Source: Streptomyces natalensis ATCC 27448
Lineage (GTDB): Bacteria; Actinomycetota; Actinomycetes; Streptomycetales; Streptomycetaceae
Direction of reading: 5' to 3'
DNA: 64,000 bases
Assembly (NCBI RefSeq): GCF_000935125.1
Contig: NZ_JRKI01000023.1
Span: forward strand, 124,001-188,000
The notes below the pieces were generated by a model, which saw only the letters and a list, made by a program, of their open reading frames with translations, had not been told where the DNA came from and did no database searches. Positions 8,633 to 16,557 of the stretch are shown in pieces (positions within the stretch are counted from its first letter, which is position 1; each line of letters opens with the position of its first letter). The translations under genes and the position numbers were made by a program.

Positions 8633-8892
8633 CAGTCTTGCTCGTCGTCCTGGTCGGAGTCGCTGTCGTTGCGGCTGTCGAGGTTGGTGGACTGCGGGCT
8701 GGTCTCAGTGCCCTTGGCTGTTCCGTGTTTACCCATCTCCACGACGCCGCCGCGCTCGTCGCGGAAGACGGTGAGCTGGGTTGCGGGGTCCAGTTCGGCG
8801 GTGGCGTACCCGGGGTGGTAGGTGCTCGGGTAGGGGCGCATGCGGGTGATGCCCCAGGGGAGGTGCTGACGGTCTGTCGCGGTGGCCTGCAT
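8632..8892 (-). CDS. ATP-grasp-modified RiPP precursor peptide (TgmA type)
   Basis: An 86-aa precursor from ATG 8892, with GAGGAG 5-6 nt upstream. The leader holds the family signature: PWGITRMRPYP at residues 12-22, LDPATQLTVFRD at 34-45 and VEMGKHGTAKGTET from 51. The C-terminal 25-29 residues are the probable core: hydroxyl residues at 58, 62, 64, 65, 68 and 69 followed by an acidic tail with Asp/Glu at 72, 76, 78, 80, 82, 83, 84 and 86. Thr/Ser-to-Asp/Glu ester rings are the product expected for this family, with an Asp available for aspartimide formation. No transporter or protease gene is seen nearby. Confidence 0.85.
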   Translation of the reverse strand: MQATATDRQHLPWGITRMRPYPSTYHPGYATAELDPATQLTVFRDERGGVVEMGKHGTAKGTETSPQSTNLDSRNDSDSDQDDEQD

Positions 8893-9161
8893 GTATCTCC
8901 TCTTCTCTTGGGTTGCCCTACGGTGGCACTCACGCCGCCAGACGGCGAGGGGGCCTGTCGTTTTGGCTCTTACTGACCCGCCCCGGTGGCTCGACCTACC
9001 CAGGATTTCCGCCACCCGGGCGGGGCTTGCGCCGTCCATGCCGGGACTCCGAATGAGTCACGTGGAGCCCCAGTGCGGCACATCCGGCAGGGACGGGTCT
9101 TTGGCAATCGCTCTGCTGTGAGAGGCGGTTGGATATAGGAGGGTCCGAACTGGGGTGGTGC

Positions 9162-9374
9162 TCATCGGGCGCGATGCACTCGCGGGATGGCTTTGCGGCG
9201 GGGTTCGCCCCACTCGTCGAACTTCCGCGCCAACCAATGTTCGCCCGGTGACCAATAGTCGTGGTTGATGTCGGACATGGAATCTCCCTGGCGGTATCGC
9301 CAGATGATGGTTTCCATGTCGGCGATCACGGCGTTCCTGACCATGGTCAACTCTTCGCGCGTGCGCCGTCGCAT
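9162..9374 (-). CDS. small basic hypothetical protein
   Basis: A 70-aa protein starting at ATG 9374, with AAAGGA about 6 nt upstream; a longer in-frame start exists but lacks a ribosome site. It is charged and helical (MRRRTREELTMVRNAVI), with an aromatic middle (DYWSPGEHWLARKF). It lies 270 bp upstream of the RiPP precursor on the same strand. The 8893-9161 gap holds no other gene that I can support and probably carries the RiPP promoter. No family recognised. Confidence 0.55.
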   Translation of the reverse strand: MRRRTREELTMVRNAVIADMETIIWRYRQGDSMSDINHDYWSPGEHWLARKFDEWGEPRRKAIPRVHRAR

Positions 9375-9485
9375 CGTGTTCCTTTCATGCACGCCATGAG
9401 AGGTGGCGTCCGCCCTTCACCGGGATCTGTCAACAGCGCGGGGTGCTGGGGACAGGGCGTCCGGGGGAGGGGCGGAGCGTGAGGG

Positions 9486-9674
9486 CTAGCCGTGGGCCGG
9501 CGCACCGTTGATGCGGTCGCGCATCCGGTTCAACAGCTCTGCCTTTTCGGCGCGTTGTTTGGTGGTGGCGCGGTCATCATTGGACACGGCGGCGGTCTTC
9601 TTCATGTCGCCTTTGGGTTTACGGGCGCCAAGGGGGCGGCTCATTCCCTGTTCCTTCCAGGTCTTGAACGTCAT
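9486..9674 (-). CDS. small basic protein, DUF6243-like
   Basis: A 62-aa Lys/Arg-rich protein (MTFKTWKEQGMSRPLGARKP...). The C-terminal AELLNRMRDR helix and the basic glycine/proline-containing middle resemble the short Streptomyces proteins grouped as DUF6243, which are often encoded near mobile-element or regulatory gene clusters; this match is tentative. Its ATG overlaps the stop of the upstream gene by 4 nt (ATGA), so the two are coupled. Confidence 0.55.
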   Translation of the reverse strand: MTFKTWKEQGMSRPLGARKPKGDMKKTAAVSNDDRATTKQRAEKAELLNRMRDRINGAPAHG

Positions 9675-9865
9675 TCCTCGCCTGCCAGGCAGGCAGGGCA
9701 GTTCACGACACGCAGCCACTGGACCGCCTGGTCCTTCGACTTCCCCGCCCCGCACTTGGGACGGAGGGTTTCGCCGACCTGGAGGAGTTCGTGCACGGTC
9801 ATCACGTCGTCGCCGACGGTGCCCGCCACTACGTCCTCCTGTTCGCGGATCCGGGTGCCGTTCAT
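9671..9865 (-). CDS. small protein with possible zinc-binding CPxC end
   Basis: A 64-aa acidic protein. Cysteines in LRPKCGAG and NCPACLAG near the C-terminus could form a minimal zinc site. It is coupled by ATGA overlap to the basic protein downstream. No family recognised; the four-gene run 10538 to 9486 looks like an accessory operon. Confidence 0.5.
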   Translation of the reverse strand: MNGTRIREQEDVVAGTVGDDVMTVHELLQVGETLRPKCGAGKSKDQAVQWLRVVNCPACLAGEE

Positions 9866-9981
9866 CCGGTTCTCCCTTCTGCACCCTGCGGCAAGGGATC
9901 GGTGTAGCTGGGCGCGAGGGCCTGCCCCTGCCGCAGGGCAGTCGTGTCGTCAGACGAGGGCGCAAGCCCCGCCCGGCGGGT

Positions 9982-10206
9982 TTAGGGGATGGTGCGGGGT
10001 GTGGCATCGAGAGGTTGCCCCGGGGCGCTATGTGTCGTTGCAAGAGCCCCGTAGTCGGTGTCCGGGCAGGAGACCGAGGCGGGCGCGCTGTGGGCTTCCG
10101 TGGTCCAGCCGAGGATCACAGCGGGTGGCATCAGGCCCAGCGTGCCCAGGACGGCGACAGCCAGGCCGGGCCGTGACGGATGCTCGCGCACGTGACGGCC
10201 GCTCAT
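9982..10206 (-). CDS. single-TM small protein with extracytoplasmic tail
   Basis: A 74-aa protein with a basic N-terminus (MSGRHVREHPSRP), one hydrophobic segment at about residues 14-34 and a polar tail rich in Ser/Thr/Pro with one Cys. It may be a membrane-anchored or secreted peptide. Its ATG overlaps the stop of the upstream gene by 4 nt. Function unknown. Confidence 0.5.
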   Translation of the reverse strand: MSGRHVREHPSRPGLAVAVLGTLGLMPPAVILGWTTEAHSAPASVSCPDTDYGALATTHSAPGQPLDATPRTIP

Positions 10207-10538
10207 CGCGTCGCCCTCCCGGTCACGCCGTGCCCCCCACTGCCCGGGGTGAAGCCGTCCGGAGGCATAGCGGATTCGTCCAGGGTGAGGCCGTCGTCTG
10301 CCTGCGACTGGTGTTCCTTGAGGCGGCCGTAAGGCGCCGTCCAACCGTCGCCGCCGCCATCGGGGCGGAGTTTGTAGACCGTTGTGCCGGTGTCCTCTGG
10401 TAAGGCGACCACAACACCGACACAGTGCTTTCCGGTGTCGTAGGCGAGGTCGCCCCGCTTGGGCTCCCATCCGGCAGCCGCATCTGCCAACGCCCTGCGG
10501 CGCTGGACGTCTTGGGGGGTGCGTCGTCCGTCCGTCAT
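10203..10538 (-). CDS. hypothetical protein of accessory operon
   Basis: A 111-aa hydrophilic protein from ATG 10538; an upstream TTG at 10571 would add 11 residues. The middle (RGDLAYDTGKHCVGVVVALPED) reads like a short SH3-like beta-barrel, as found in many actinobacterial small proteins of unknown function. It leads a run of closely spaced or overlapping genes (10538 down to 9486) and follows the XRE regulator by about 40 bp. No function assigned. Confidence 0.5.
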   Translation of the reverse strand: MTDGRRTPQDVQRRRALADAAAGWEPKRGDLAYDTGKHCVGVVVALPEDTGTTVYKLRPDGGGDGWTAPYGRLKEHQSQADDGLTLDESAMPPDGFTPGSGGHGVTGRATR

Positions 10539-10577
10539 GCGACTGACGGTAAGGACGCCGCTACCCCCCAATATGAA

Positions 10578-11831
10578 TCAGCGGAATAGCTCCTGGTCAT
10601 CGAGGTGAAATCGGTTGGACATCCCTCGCAGCTGCTCGCGCGTCGACTCCCTCTCGGCATAAACGATCTGACGGAGCGTGGCCCTTGCGATGGGGTGGTT
10701 CCGCACGAGTTGCGGGGCCAGGCTCTCAGCCTTCCTCAACTCCCCCAGGGCCTTGCTGCGGTTGCCGTCCCACAGCCATGCCCTGGACATGTCCATGTGG
10801 TGGTGGCCCCTGCGGGAGTTCGGAAGGGCGTCGATCTGTCCTGGCTTGGCGCGCTGTTCAAGGTTGATCGCTTGCGCCTGATTCCCCAGCTCCAGTGCTA
10901 CGGAAATCGCGTGGATGTGGACGTTTCCGCTGGAGAAGTTCAGCGAGTAGCGGTCGAACGCCTGCGGACCCGTGTAGGCATCCAGACGCTTCCCTGCCTC
11001 CCGAGCATGACGAATCCGATCTTCCGTTTCCTCTTTTCGGCCGGCTCGGGCAGCGCTGACTGCCGCCCGCAGCTGCCCAGATCCCCACACCCGCAGGGCC
11101 AAGGGGTCGCCGCGATCGTAGGCGTCCTGAGTGGCCGCCAGCGCCTTGTCCGACAGGGTAACGGCGTCTTCCCAATCGGCCGTGGCCCACATGTCCCACA
11201 CGCGCATCCAGTCGGCTACCGACGGCATCAGCGGATCGCCGGACAGCTGCGCGGACCACACGGCGCGTTCGCAGGACAGAGCGACGAGTTCGGCATGGCC
11301 GAGAGCGTGCGCGGCGGTGTGCGCGAATTTGCAGAGCACGGCGTAGACGGCGAATGCCTCTTCGCGCTCGCGGCCAGTGGTCACTTCGGCAAGGGCGCGA
11401 GATTCGCGGAGCAGGTCGGGCAGGCTGCGGATGATCGCGGTGTTCGCGGCGGCGTCCCGCAGCCTGTAGAGCCGAACGGTCTCCTGCCACAGTTCGGCAG
11501 ACGGCCGGGGCGTGCCGTCGAATACGGGGGTCAGGTCGTACCGGCGCAGCTCCCGCAGGATGGAGGAAGCGGATGCCTGCCACTGGTTCTCGGCGACCGT
11601 GCCAGCGTAAGGGCGGCCGATCAAGTCATTGGGGTGGCAGTGCAGCGCGCCAGCAATGGCGTTGATCAGCCCTGTGCGGTCCAGCTCGATCCGGCCGCCT
11701 TCGACCTTCGACACCCAACCTTGCGTCTTGCCGACCGCCGCGCCCAGGTCAGCTTGCGGCATTCCGAGGGCCAGTCGGCGTCGCTTGACCCGGCGTCCGA
11801 TGGCTTCTTGCTCTTCCAGCTCGTGCGGCAT
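10578..11831 (-). CDS. XRE-family regulator with TPR-like C-terminal region
   Basis: A 417-aa protein. Residues 10-70 form an XRE helix-turn-helix (RRLALGMPQADLGAAVGKTQGWVSKVE). The remaining 340 residues are alpha-helical, with degenerate tetratricopeptide-like helices (LSDKALAATQDAYDRGDP, LDMSRAWLWDGNRSKALGELRKAE-like). This architecture is common for Streptomyces regulators beside ATP-grasp RiPP clusters. Here it lies upstream of the accessory and RiPP genes on the same strand. It may control the RiPP operon or act as part of prophage immunity; the sequence does not decide. A perfect 16-bp hairpin separates it from the gene upstream. Confidence 0.8.
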   Translation of the reverse strand: MPHELEEQEAIGRRVKRRRLALGMPQADLGAAVGKTQGWVSKVEGGRIELDRTGLINAIAGALHCHPNDLIGRPYAGTVAENQWQASASSILRELRRYDLTPVFDGTPRPSAELWQETVRLYRLRDAAANTAIIRSLPDLLRESRALAEVTTGREREEAFAVYAVLCKFAHTAAHALGHAELVALSCERAVWSAQLSGDPLMPSVADWMRVWDMWATADWEDAVTLSDKALAATQDAYDRGDPLALRVWGSGQLRAAVSAARAGRKEETEDRIRHAREAGKRLDAYTGPQAFDRYSLNFSSGNVHIHAISVALELGNQAQAINLEQRAKPGQIDALPNSRRGHHHMDMSRAWLWDGNRSKALGELRKAESLAPQLVRNHPIARATLRQIVYAERESTREQLRGMSNRFHLDDQELFR

Positions 11832-11903
11832 GATGGACTCCTGTGGTTCCGTTCAGGCTCGACACCAGAACGGTACTCACCCCGCCCACTGCGGGTGAAC
11901 AGC

Positions 11904-11940
11904 AAACTGCCCCTCCGTCGTCCTGACGGAGGGGCAGTTT
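11904..11940. terminator. perfect 16-bp hairpin terminator
   Basis: AAACTGCCCCTCCGTC pairs perfectly with its complement across the 5-nt loop GTCCT. It ends in TTT in both orientations. It separates the early operon ending at 11981 from the accessory block. Confidence 0.85.
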
Positions 11941-11980
11941 GCGTATCGGGAATCCTTAGAGCCTCAGCAGCAAGTTCCGT

Positions 11981-12481
11981 CTAGGCCGCCAAGTAGTCGG
12001 CCAGCGTCAGCACGTCGTCCAGATTCGCGGCCGGGCCCGCCAATTCCCGAGCCGCTAGGAACGCCTCTGCGCGTTCGTTGCCCATCTCATCGGTGAACAC
12101 CACCGACTTGTCCGGGGAACGGAACAGGTCCTTCATGGCGGACCGGTGGCACTCCGCACGGGCCGAACACATGGGGTCGCAGCGGTGGTTGGTCTCCGGA
12201 CATGGCTCCGAGGGTGACCCGGTCTCCATGGTCTCCTTTATGGCCAGCGCCTCCCCTTGGAGCACGTCGTCTAGCGGCTCCCCCTCCACCTCGAACGATG
12301 CGAGGGTGACCGCACGAGCGAACCGGCGGGCCGACTCCGGTTTCAGGTACGCGGCCAAGGACACGCCGGGAGCCCCGGGGGGAGTCGGATCCTCCACTGA
12401 GATCTCCACAAACCCGTCCGGGTCTTGGCGGACCTTGAGCTCCACGTCCGGGTCGTACTCGCAGTTGAATGCCTCAGCCAT
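11981..12481 (-). CDS. hypothetical early phage protein
   Basis: A 166-aa acidic protein from ATG 12481, chosen because GGAGAAGG lies directly upstream; a start 15 nt earlier lacks such spacing. The middle has a Cys cluster (CPETNHRCDPMCSARAEC) that could bind zinc, followed by a helical tail. It is the last gene of the sigma-HNH leftward run. No family recognised. Confidence 0.65.
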   Translation of the reverse strand: MAEAFNCEYDPDVELKVRQDPDGFVEISVEDPTPPGAPGVSLAAYLKPESARRFARAVTLASFEVEGEPLDDVLQGEALAIKETMETGSPSEPCPETNHRCDPMCSARAECHRSAMKDLFRSPDKSVVFTDEMGNERAEAFLAARELAGPAANLDDVLTLADYLAA

Positions 12482-12538
12482 GCCCTTCTCCTCCATGTTT
12501 GATTACTGTCTGCTGAGCCCGCCATGAACGCGGCGTGA

Positions 12539-12673
12539 TCACTCCTCCGAATCACCAAGGGCCCAAGGGGACCATTCGGTGTCGTCCGGGTCTGCGGCCA
12601 GCTCCAGGTCCCGGCCCAGGTCCGTCATGGAGGCCCCGGCCAAGGTCGCGTCCTCCAGAGTCATGAATCGCAT
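12539..12673 (-). CDS. 44-aa acidic protein overlapping the HNH gene
   Basis: This short reading frame ([20 protein letters not shown]...) overlaps the 3' end of the HNH gene by 13 nt and ends 57 nt before the next start. It is strongly acidic. The tight packing supports a real gene. No function assigned. Confidence 0.5.
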   Translation of the reverse strand: MRFMTLEDATLAGASMTDLGRDLELAADPDDTEWSPWALGDSEE

Positions 12674-12954
12674 ACGCACGGCGCGCCGCTTCCTTCAGTC
12701 AGGGCCCAACAGGCCAGGTCGTGGGTGTACTTGGTTGCGTTGCAGGTGCGGCAGGCGGCCACGATGTTGTCCGAGGTGTCAGGCCCTCCCCGCGCGAGAG
12801 GGACGACGTGGTCCAGCTCCTCCGCCGGGCCGTCGCAGTACGCGCACCCGGACCAGCGGGTCAGGATTTCCGCGCGGTCGTACGGGGCGGGCCGTGGTCG
12901 GCGGGCGGATCGCGAGACCGCCGGGAAGGCCCGCGGCCTCCGGCGTCGTCTCAC
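12661..12954 (-). CDS. HNH endonuclease
   Basis: A 97-aa protein with the HNH layout: a CAYC pair at about residues 37-40, the catalytic [12 protein letters not shown], the Asn-containing [14 protein letters not shown], and the second Cys pair in CRTC. A basic arm ([11 protein letters not shown]) precedes it. The GTG start overlaps the sigma factor stop by 4 nt (GTGA), so it is co-translated. HNH enzymes cut DNA as homing, restriction or packaging nucleases. Its place in the early region argues against a terminase accessory role, which better fits the HNH gene at 46638. Confidence 0.85.
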   Translation of the reverse strand: MRRRRRPRAFPAVSRSARRPRPAPYDRAEILTRWSGCAYCDGPAEELDHVVPLARGGPDTSDNIVAACRTCNATKYTHDLACWALTEGSGAPCVCDS

Positions 12955-13817
12955 GCCGCCAGCTCCATGTCCGGCTCGGCGGCGTCCAGCTCCAGCGTCT
13001 GCACGACGTTGCGGAGTCGGTCCAGTGCGCGCTTCAACGTCTGCCGTGAGGTGGCCACCGTGATGCCCAGGGCTTCAGCAATAGCGGTGTGGTCGGGCAC
13101 TGGGAGGCCGTCCCGGTCGTAGCCGTTGAACAGGTGCGGTTCCGGGCCGAACCCGTACGTCATGCGGACCACGCGGTCCGCGTTGCCGTGAAGCGTCTCC
13201 AGGAGGGCATGCGCCAGGGCAGCCTTCCGGGCCTGGTCCTGGCGGGCCACGTCGCGCGGCTCCACCAGGTCCTCCGGCACCCCGTACCGATACGGGTCCG
13301 CCAGACTCTCCCCGAGGGTGTCGCCCTCCCGGCTGGCGGGGTCCGGAGCGTTCAGGGACTCCGTTCCCTCCAGGACCCACCGGACCTGAAGTGACGTTTC
13401 TGCACTCAGCCGATGGCCGGAGTTGGGGAGGACGGTTGCCAGGTACTCCGCGGCCTCCATGTCCCCGCCAACGATGCCCATGCATCCCTTGAAGGTGGCC
13501 ACAGCGTCAGCCGAAACAGCCGGCCCAGTGGCGGTGTTGGCGGTGTCCCAGATGGCACCCCGGATCCGTGTGTGGGCATAGGTGGAGAACTTCGCTCCGC
13601 CCTCCGGGTCGTAGCGGGCCAGGGCCTCAAGGACGGCCACTCGACCCTCCTGGCGGAGGTCATCCAGCCTGTCCCCGTATCCGGCGGACAGGACCGGCGT
13701 GTGGGCCATGCGCTGCTCCGCCAGGCGGTAGATCATCCCCTCCAGGCTCTCCAGTGCCTGGGCAGTTGCCTCCGTGTCACCGTTCTGGGCAGCACGAATC
13801 AGGGCAGGGCAAAGCAT
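12951..13817 (-). CDS. phage-encoded sigma-70 family RNA polymerase sigma factor
   Basis: A 288-aa sigma factor. Region 2 is clear at about residues 45-95 ([34 protein letters not shown]). A C-terminal region 4 helix-turn-helix is at about residues 235-275 ([20 protein letters not shown]). The segment between them is divergent. It would direct host core polymerase to phage promoters. AAGGAG lies about 10 nt before the ATG. One copy of a five-copy 22-bp element (13866-13887) lies 49 nt upstream, so the gene may sit in its own regulon. It heads the HNH/hypothetical operon. Confidence 0.82.
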   Translation of the reverse strand: MLCPALIRAAQNGDTEATAQALESLEGMIYRLAEQRMAHTPVLSAGYGDRLDDLRQEGRVAVLEALARYDPEGGAKFSTYAHTRIRGAIWDTANTATGPAVSADAVATFKGCMGIVGGDMEAAEYLATVLPNSGHRLSAETSLQVRWVLEGTESLNAPDPASREGDTLGESLADPYRYGVPEDLVEPRDVARQDQARKAALAHALLETLHGNADRVVRMTYGFGPEPHLFNGYDRDGLPVPDHTAIAEALGITVATSRQTLKRALDRLRNVVQTLELDAAEPDMELAA

Positions 13818-13865
13818 GGGGTGGTGCTCCTTGAAAAGGGGGCCCGGGTGACCGGCTCGGGGTCA

Positions 13866-13887
13866 TGCACTGGGGGCCGTGACAGGC
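13866..13887 (-). promoter_or_regulatory. early repeated element, copy 1 (upstream of sigma gene)
   Basis: Plus strand reads TGCACTGGGGGCCGTGACAG followed by GC. It is 49 nt upstream of the sigma factor start and in the same orientation as four other copies. Between here and 14067 I see no gene. Confidence 0.75.
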
Positions 13888-14067
13888 GGAATCAGCACGC
13901 CTGTTCGAATCAATGGACAGAGGAATGCCCGGGTCGCTGCACGTACGTTCGAATGCGTGGGTAGGGGCGCGCTCTGGCGGAGCGCGGGCAGGGGGTATCG
14001 CCACGCGGCCCGTCAGCGGGCGCGTGTTGGCGGAGGAGGGGTTAGCTCAGAGCGAGCGAACTAGAAA

Positions 14068-14100
14068 GCCCCGCCCCGGCATTGCATGCCGGGGCGGGGC
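14068..14100. terminator. perfect 15-bp GC-rich hairpin terminator
   Basis: GCCCCGCCCCGGCAT pairs perfectly with its complement across the loop TGC. There is no U-rich tail, as also reported for early terminators of actinophage phiC31. Confidence 0.8.
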
Positions 14101-14125
14101 CTGAGAAAGGGGAAGTCCGTCCGGC

Positions 14126-14431
14126 TCAGATGCGCGGGGACGGATTAGAGATGCCGACAGCCCTGGACAGGCGGGCAAGACGAGTGAGCGCGCATTCACG
14201 GTCGCGGGAGACGCGGGCAGCGCGAGCGTACCGGCGTCGCCGGATGGCGCGCGGCAGATAGAGGGCGCGACAGCCGGTGGAGGGGCGGGTCAATGCGGAG
14301 AGCCGCAGGAAGAAGGCGCGCAGCGCGCTGCGGCGGCACCATAGGAAGAGGGCCACCAACTGGGGGGCGTAGCGCCCCTGGCGCACTCGGGCCACACGTC
14401 GCCGGATGCACGAAAAGGCGTGCGCGGACAT
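14126..14431 (-). CDS. doubtful Arg-rich reading frame
   Basis: A 101-aa frame from ATG 14431, with about a quarter Arg residues (MSAHAFSCIRRRVARVRQ...). It may be a small basic DNA- or RNA-binding protein, or chance coding in a GC-rich gap. No ribosome site or family match is evident. The bases 14432-14654 hold only hairpins (for example CCAGGGG/CCCCTGG at 14579-14598). Confidence 0.25.
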   Translation of the reverse strand: MSAHAFSCIRRRVARVRQGRYAPQLVALFLWCRRSALRAFFLRLSALTRPSTGCRALYLPRAIRRRRYARAARVSRDRECALTRLARLSRAVGISNPSPRI

Positions 14432-14654
14432 GGGTGCGCGGCGTTCGATTTCGCGGAATGTCGGGTGCAGTGCAACAATCCCTGGTCGTAGTAAGCCGAG
14501 GTTTCCGCTCCCCTCGCCAAAGGTTGGGCGGGCCTCGATAGCTGAACTCGGCTCCCTTGCAGGGGAGCTTTCCGGCGTCCAGGGGTTGCCGCCCCTGGGC
14601 GCCGGTTTTGTTACCGGCCGTGTTGGCCGGCCTGGCGGGCGGTAGCCGCCGGTT

Positions 14655-15359
14655 TCAGTGGCCCATGGCCACGCCGCCATCGACAGGCACGACGGCGCCC
14701 GTGATGTAGGCAGCATCATCGCTCGCCAGGAAACGGACTGTCGACGCAATTTCCGCAGGTCGGGCGATACGCCCCAACGGGACCTGTCGGACGATTTCCG
14801 CTCGCCGGTCGTCGGTGAGCACGGCCGTCATGTCCGTCTCTGTCAGGCCGGGTGCGACCACGTTGGACGTAATCCCGCGCGATCCCAGCTCGCGGGCAAG
14901 AGAGCGCGCGAATCCGACCAGTCCCGCCTTGCTCGCTGCGTAGTTCGCCTGACCCGCCTCTCCCGCAAGGCCCACCGCGGATCCAATGAAGATCATGCGT
15001 CCGCGCCGCATGCGAAGCATGCCCCGGGAGGCTCGCTTGGCGACGCGATAGGCGCCCACCAGGTTGGTGTCCAGAACGCTGGTGAAGTCTTCTTCGGACA
15101 TGCGCAGGAGGAGGGTGTCCCGGGTTATTCCCGCGTTCGCCACCAGGACCTCCACCGGCCCTTGATGTTCCTCAACTGCCTTGAAAGCCATGTCTATTTG
15201 TTCGGTGTCGGTCACGTCGCATGCCACCCCGAATGTGCCCTCGGGTGCTGCGCCCGATCGGGAGGTGACGGCCACGTGGTCACCTTGTGCAGCGAATTGG
15301 CGGGCCACCTCGGCCCCGATACCTCGGCTTCCACCGACGACCATGATCGACCTAGGCAA
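14655..15359 (-). CDS. fabG: 3-oxoacyl-ACP reductase-like SDR (FabG paralogue) carried by the prophage
   Basis: A 234-aa short-chain dehydrogenase. The cofactor loop GGSRGIG is at 9-15, NAG at 75-77, and the catalytic Ser127, Tyr140 and Lys144 (YAASK) are intact. It follows the Streptomyces FabG pattern closely (GITRDTLLLRMSEEDF, ITGAVVPVDGG), so it should reduce 3-oxoacyl-ACP with NADPH. The TTG at 15359 is chosen because GGGAGAG lies 6 nt upstream and the protein then begins MPRSIMVVGG like FabG; an earlier TTG at 15374 lacks a ribosome site. It is divergent from an MmyB-like regulator across 170 bp. It may tune fatty-acid or polyketide metabolism of the lysogen (inference). Confidence 0.85.
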   Translation of the reverse strand: MPRSIMVVGGSRGIGAEVARQFAAQGDHVAVTSRSGAAPEGTFGVACDVTDTEQIDMAFKAVEEHQGPVEVLVANAGITRDTLLLRMSEEDFTSVLDTNLVGAYRVAKRASRGMLRMRRGRMIFIGSAVGLAGEAGQANYAASKAGLVGFARSLARELGSRGITSNVVAPGLTETDMTAVLTDDRRAEIVRQVPLGRIARPAEIASTVRFLASDDAAYITGAVVPVDGGVAMGH

Positions 15360-15528
15360 AATGATCTCTCCCAACAGATGCTGTGCAGCTTCCGCTGATC
15401 ACCTTGCACGAATCCGGGCGGAACTCGCACTTCCCCCATGACATCACTAAGGGTTACCTAAGTGCCACAAAGGATCTAGGAATCCGTAAGACGTACATGT
15501 CCGGTACGCCTGTTACGGTGTCTAGGTC

Positions 15529-16356
15529 ATGCCGAACACCCATATCTCCCATCGCGTCCCTCGGGCGCCTGAGCTAGAACTCGCCGACCTGCTCACGACA
15601 TGGCGGCAGCGAGTAGATCCACGCCAAATCCATGGAGTCCGCTCAACCGGACGCCGGTCACCAGGGCTCACCAAGGCCGAGGTGGCAAAGCTCACTGGGG
15701 TGAGTTCAAAGTGGATTGGGCAACTGGAGAATGGGCACGTTGCGAAGTTTTCGGACCGCTTTCTGGAACGGCTGGCACTAACCCTCCGGCTTGATGCGTC
15801 GGAGCGTTTGACTCTCTTTCTCCTGGGTTCGGGCAAGCCGCCCGTCCCCATGTCCATACCATCAGAGGATGCCGTGTCCGCCGTAGACAAGCCGTTGCGC
15901 GAATTCCTGGACGCACAACTCCCCAATCCTGCCTACGTGTCTGACGTGGCGTGGAACATCGTGGCGCACAACCAGCCACAAATCGATTGGTTCCCCTGGA
16001 TTCCCCACGAACCTAATCTCATGCGCTGGGCCTTCCTGTACCCGGAGGCCCGCGAACAGCTTGTGAACTGGGCGGAAGACTGGGCGAGGCCGTTTCTTGC
16101 CCAGATTCGCGTAGCGCTCGCGAAGAACCCTGACGAACCAGGGCTCTTGAAACTCCGGGATGACATTCTGGAGGGCAGCAAGGATGCCGCTCGCATCTGG
16201 GCGGATCATGAGGCGTTGGAGCACCCGGACGGTCACGTGCGCCGGTTCCGTCTCCCGTACCACGAGGGGGCGGAGGTGCCGGTTCGCATCATGGCCCTGG
16301 CCCCGCTCCGTGCGCCGAACATGCGGGTCATTACTCTGGTTCCCACCGCAGGCTGA
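15529..16356 (+). CDS. MmyB-like XRE regulator with PAS-like ligand-binding domain
   Basis: A 275-aa protein. Residues about 35-90 are an XRE helix-turn-helix (LTKAEVAKLTGVSSKWIGQLE). Residues about 115-270 match the MmyB-like ligand domain (NPAYVSDVAWNIVAHNQ, NLMRWAFLYPEAREQLVNWA). Members of this family often lie divergent to a short-chain dehydrogenase gene, and a structurally characterised homologue binds a fatty acid, so fatty-acid-responsive control of the adjacent fabG is the natural inference. The ATG at 15529 lacks a clear ribosome site; a leaderless transcript is possible. The 170-bp divergent gap contains an imperfect dyad near CACTAAGGGTTACCTAAGTG. Confidence 0.85.
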   Translation: MPNTHISHRVPRAPELELADLLTTWRQRVDPRQIHGVRSTGRRSPGLTKAEVAKLTGVSSKWIGQLENGHVAKFSDRFLERLALTLRLDASERLTLFLLGSGKPPVPMSIPSEDAVSAVDKPLREFLDAQLPNPAYVSDVAWNIVAHNQPQIDWFPWIPHEPNLMRWAFLYPEAREQLVNWAEDWARPFLAQIRVALAKNPDEPGLLKLRDDILEGSKDAARIWADHEALEHPDGHVRRFRLPYHEGAEVPVRIMALAPLRAPNMRVITLVPTAG

Positions 16357-16371
16357 CGCAGACGGTACGAG

Positions 16372-16406
16372 GCCCCGGACAGATCGCCGTAGCGACCGTC
16401 CGGGGC
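16372..16406. terminator. hairpin terminator
   Basis: GCCCCGGAC pairs with GTCCGGGGC, with extra pairing inside (TCGC/GCGA). It follows the MmyB-like gene and faces the convergent gene ending at 16558. Confidence 0.7.
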
Positions 16407-16557
16407 GGAAACGCCGTAGGCGAACGCCTCGCCGGTATCTTCAACGCCCCTTGATTCACAGAGAAGTTGGGGCCTTTGGGTGGGTGCTTCAAGTGCTTCG
16501 GGCTCGCCTCTGTCTGCGTCGGGCGGACCCGCGCGATGGTGACCGGGGCTCCGGCTC

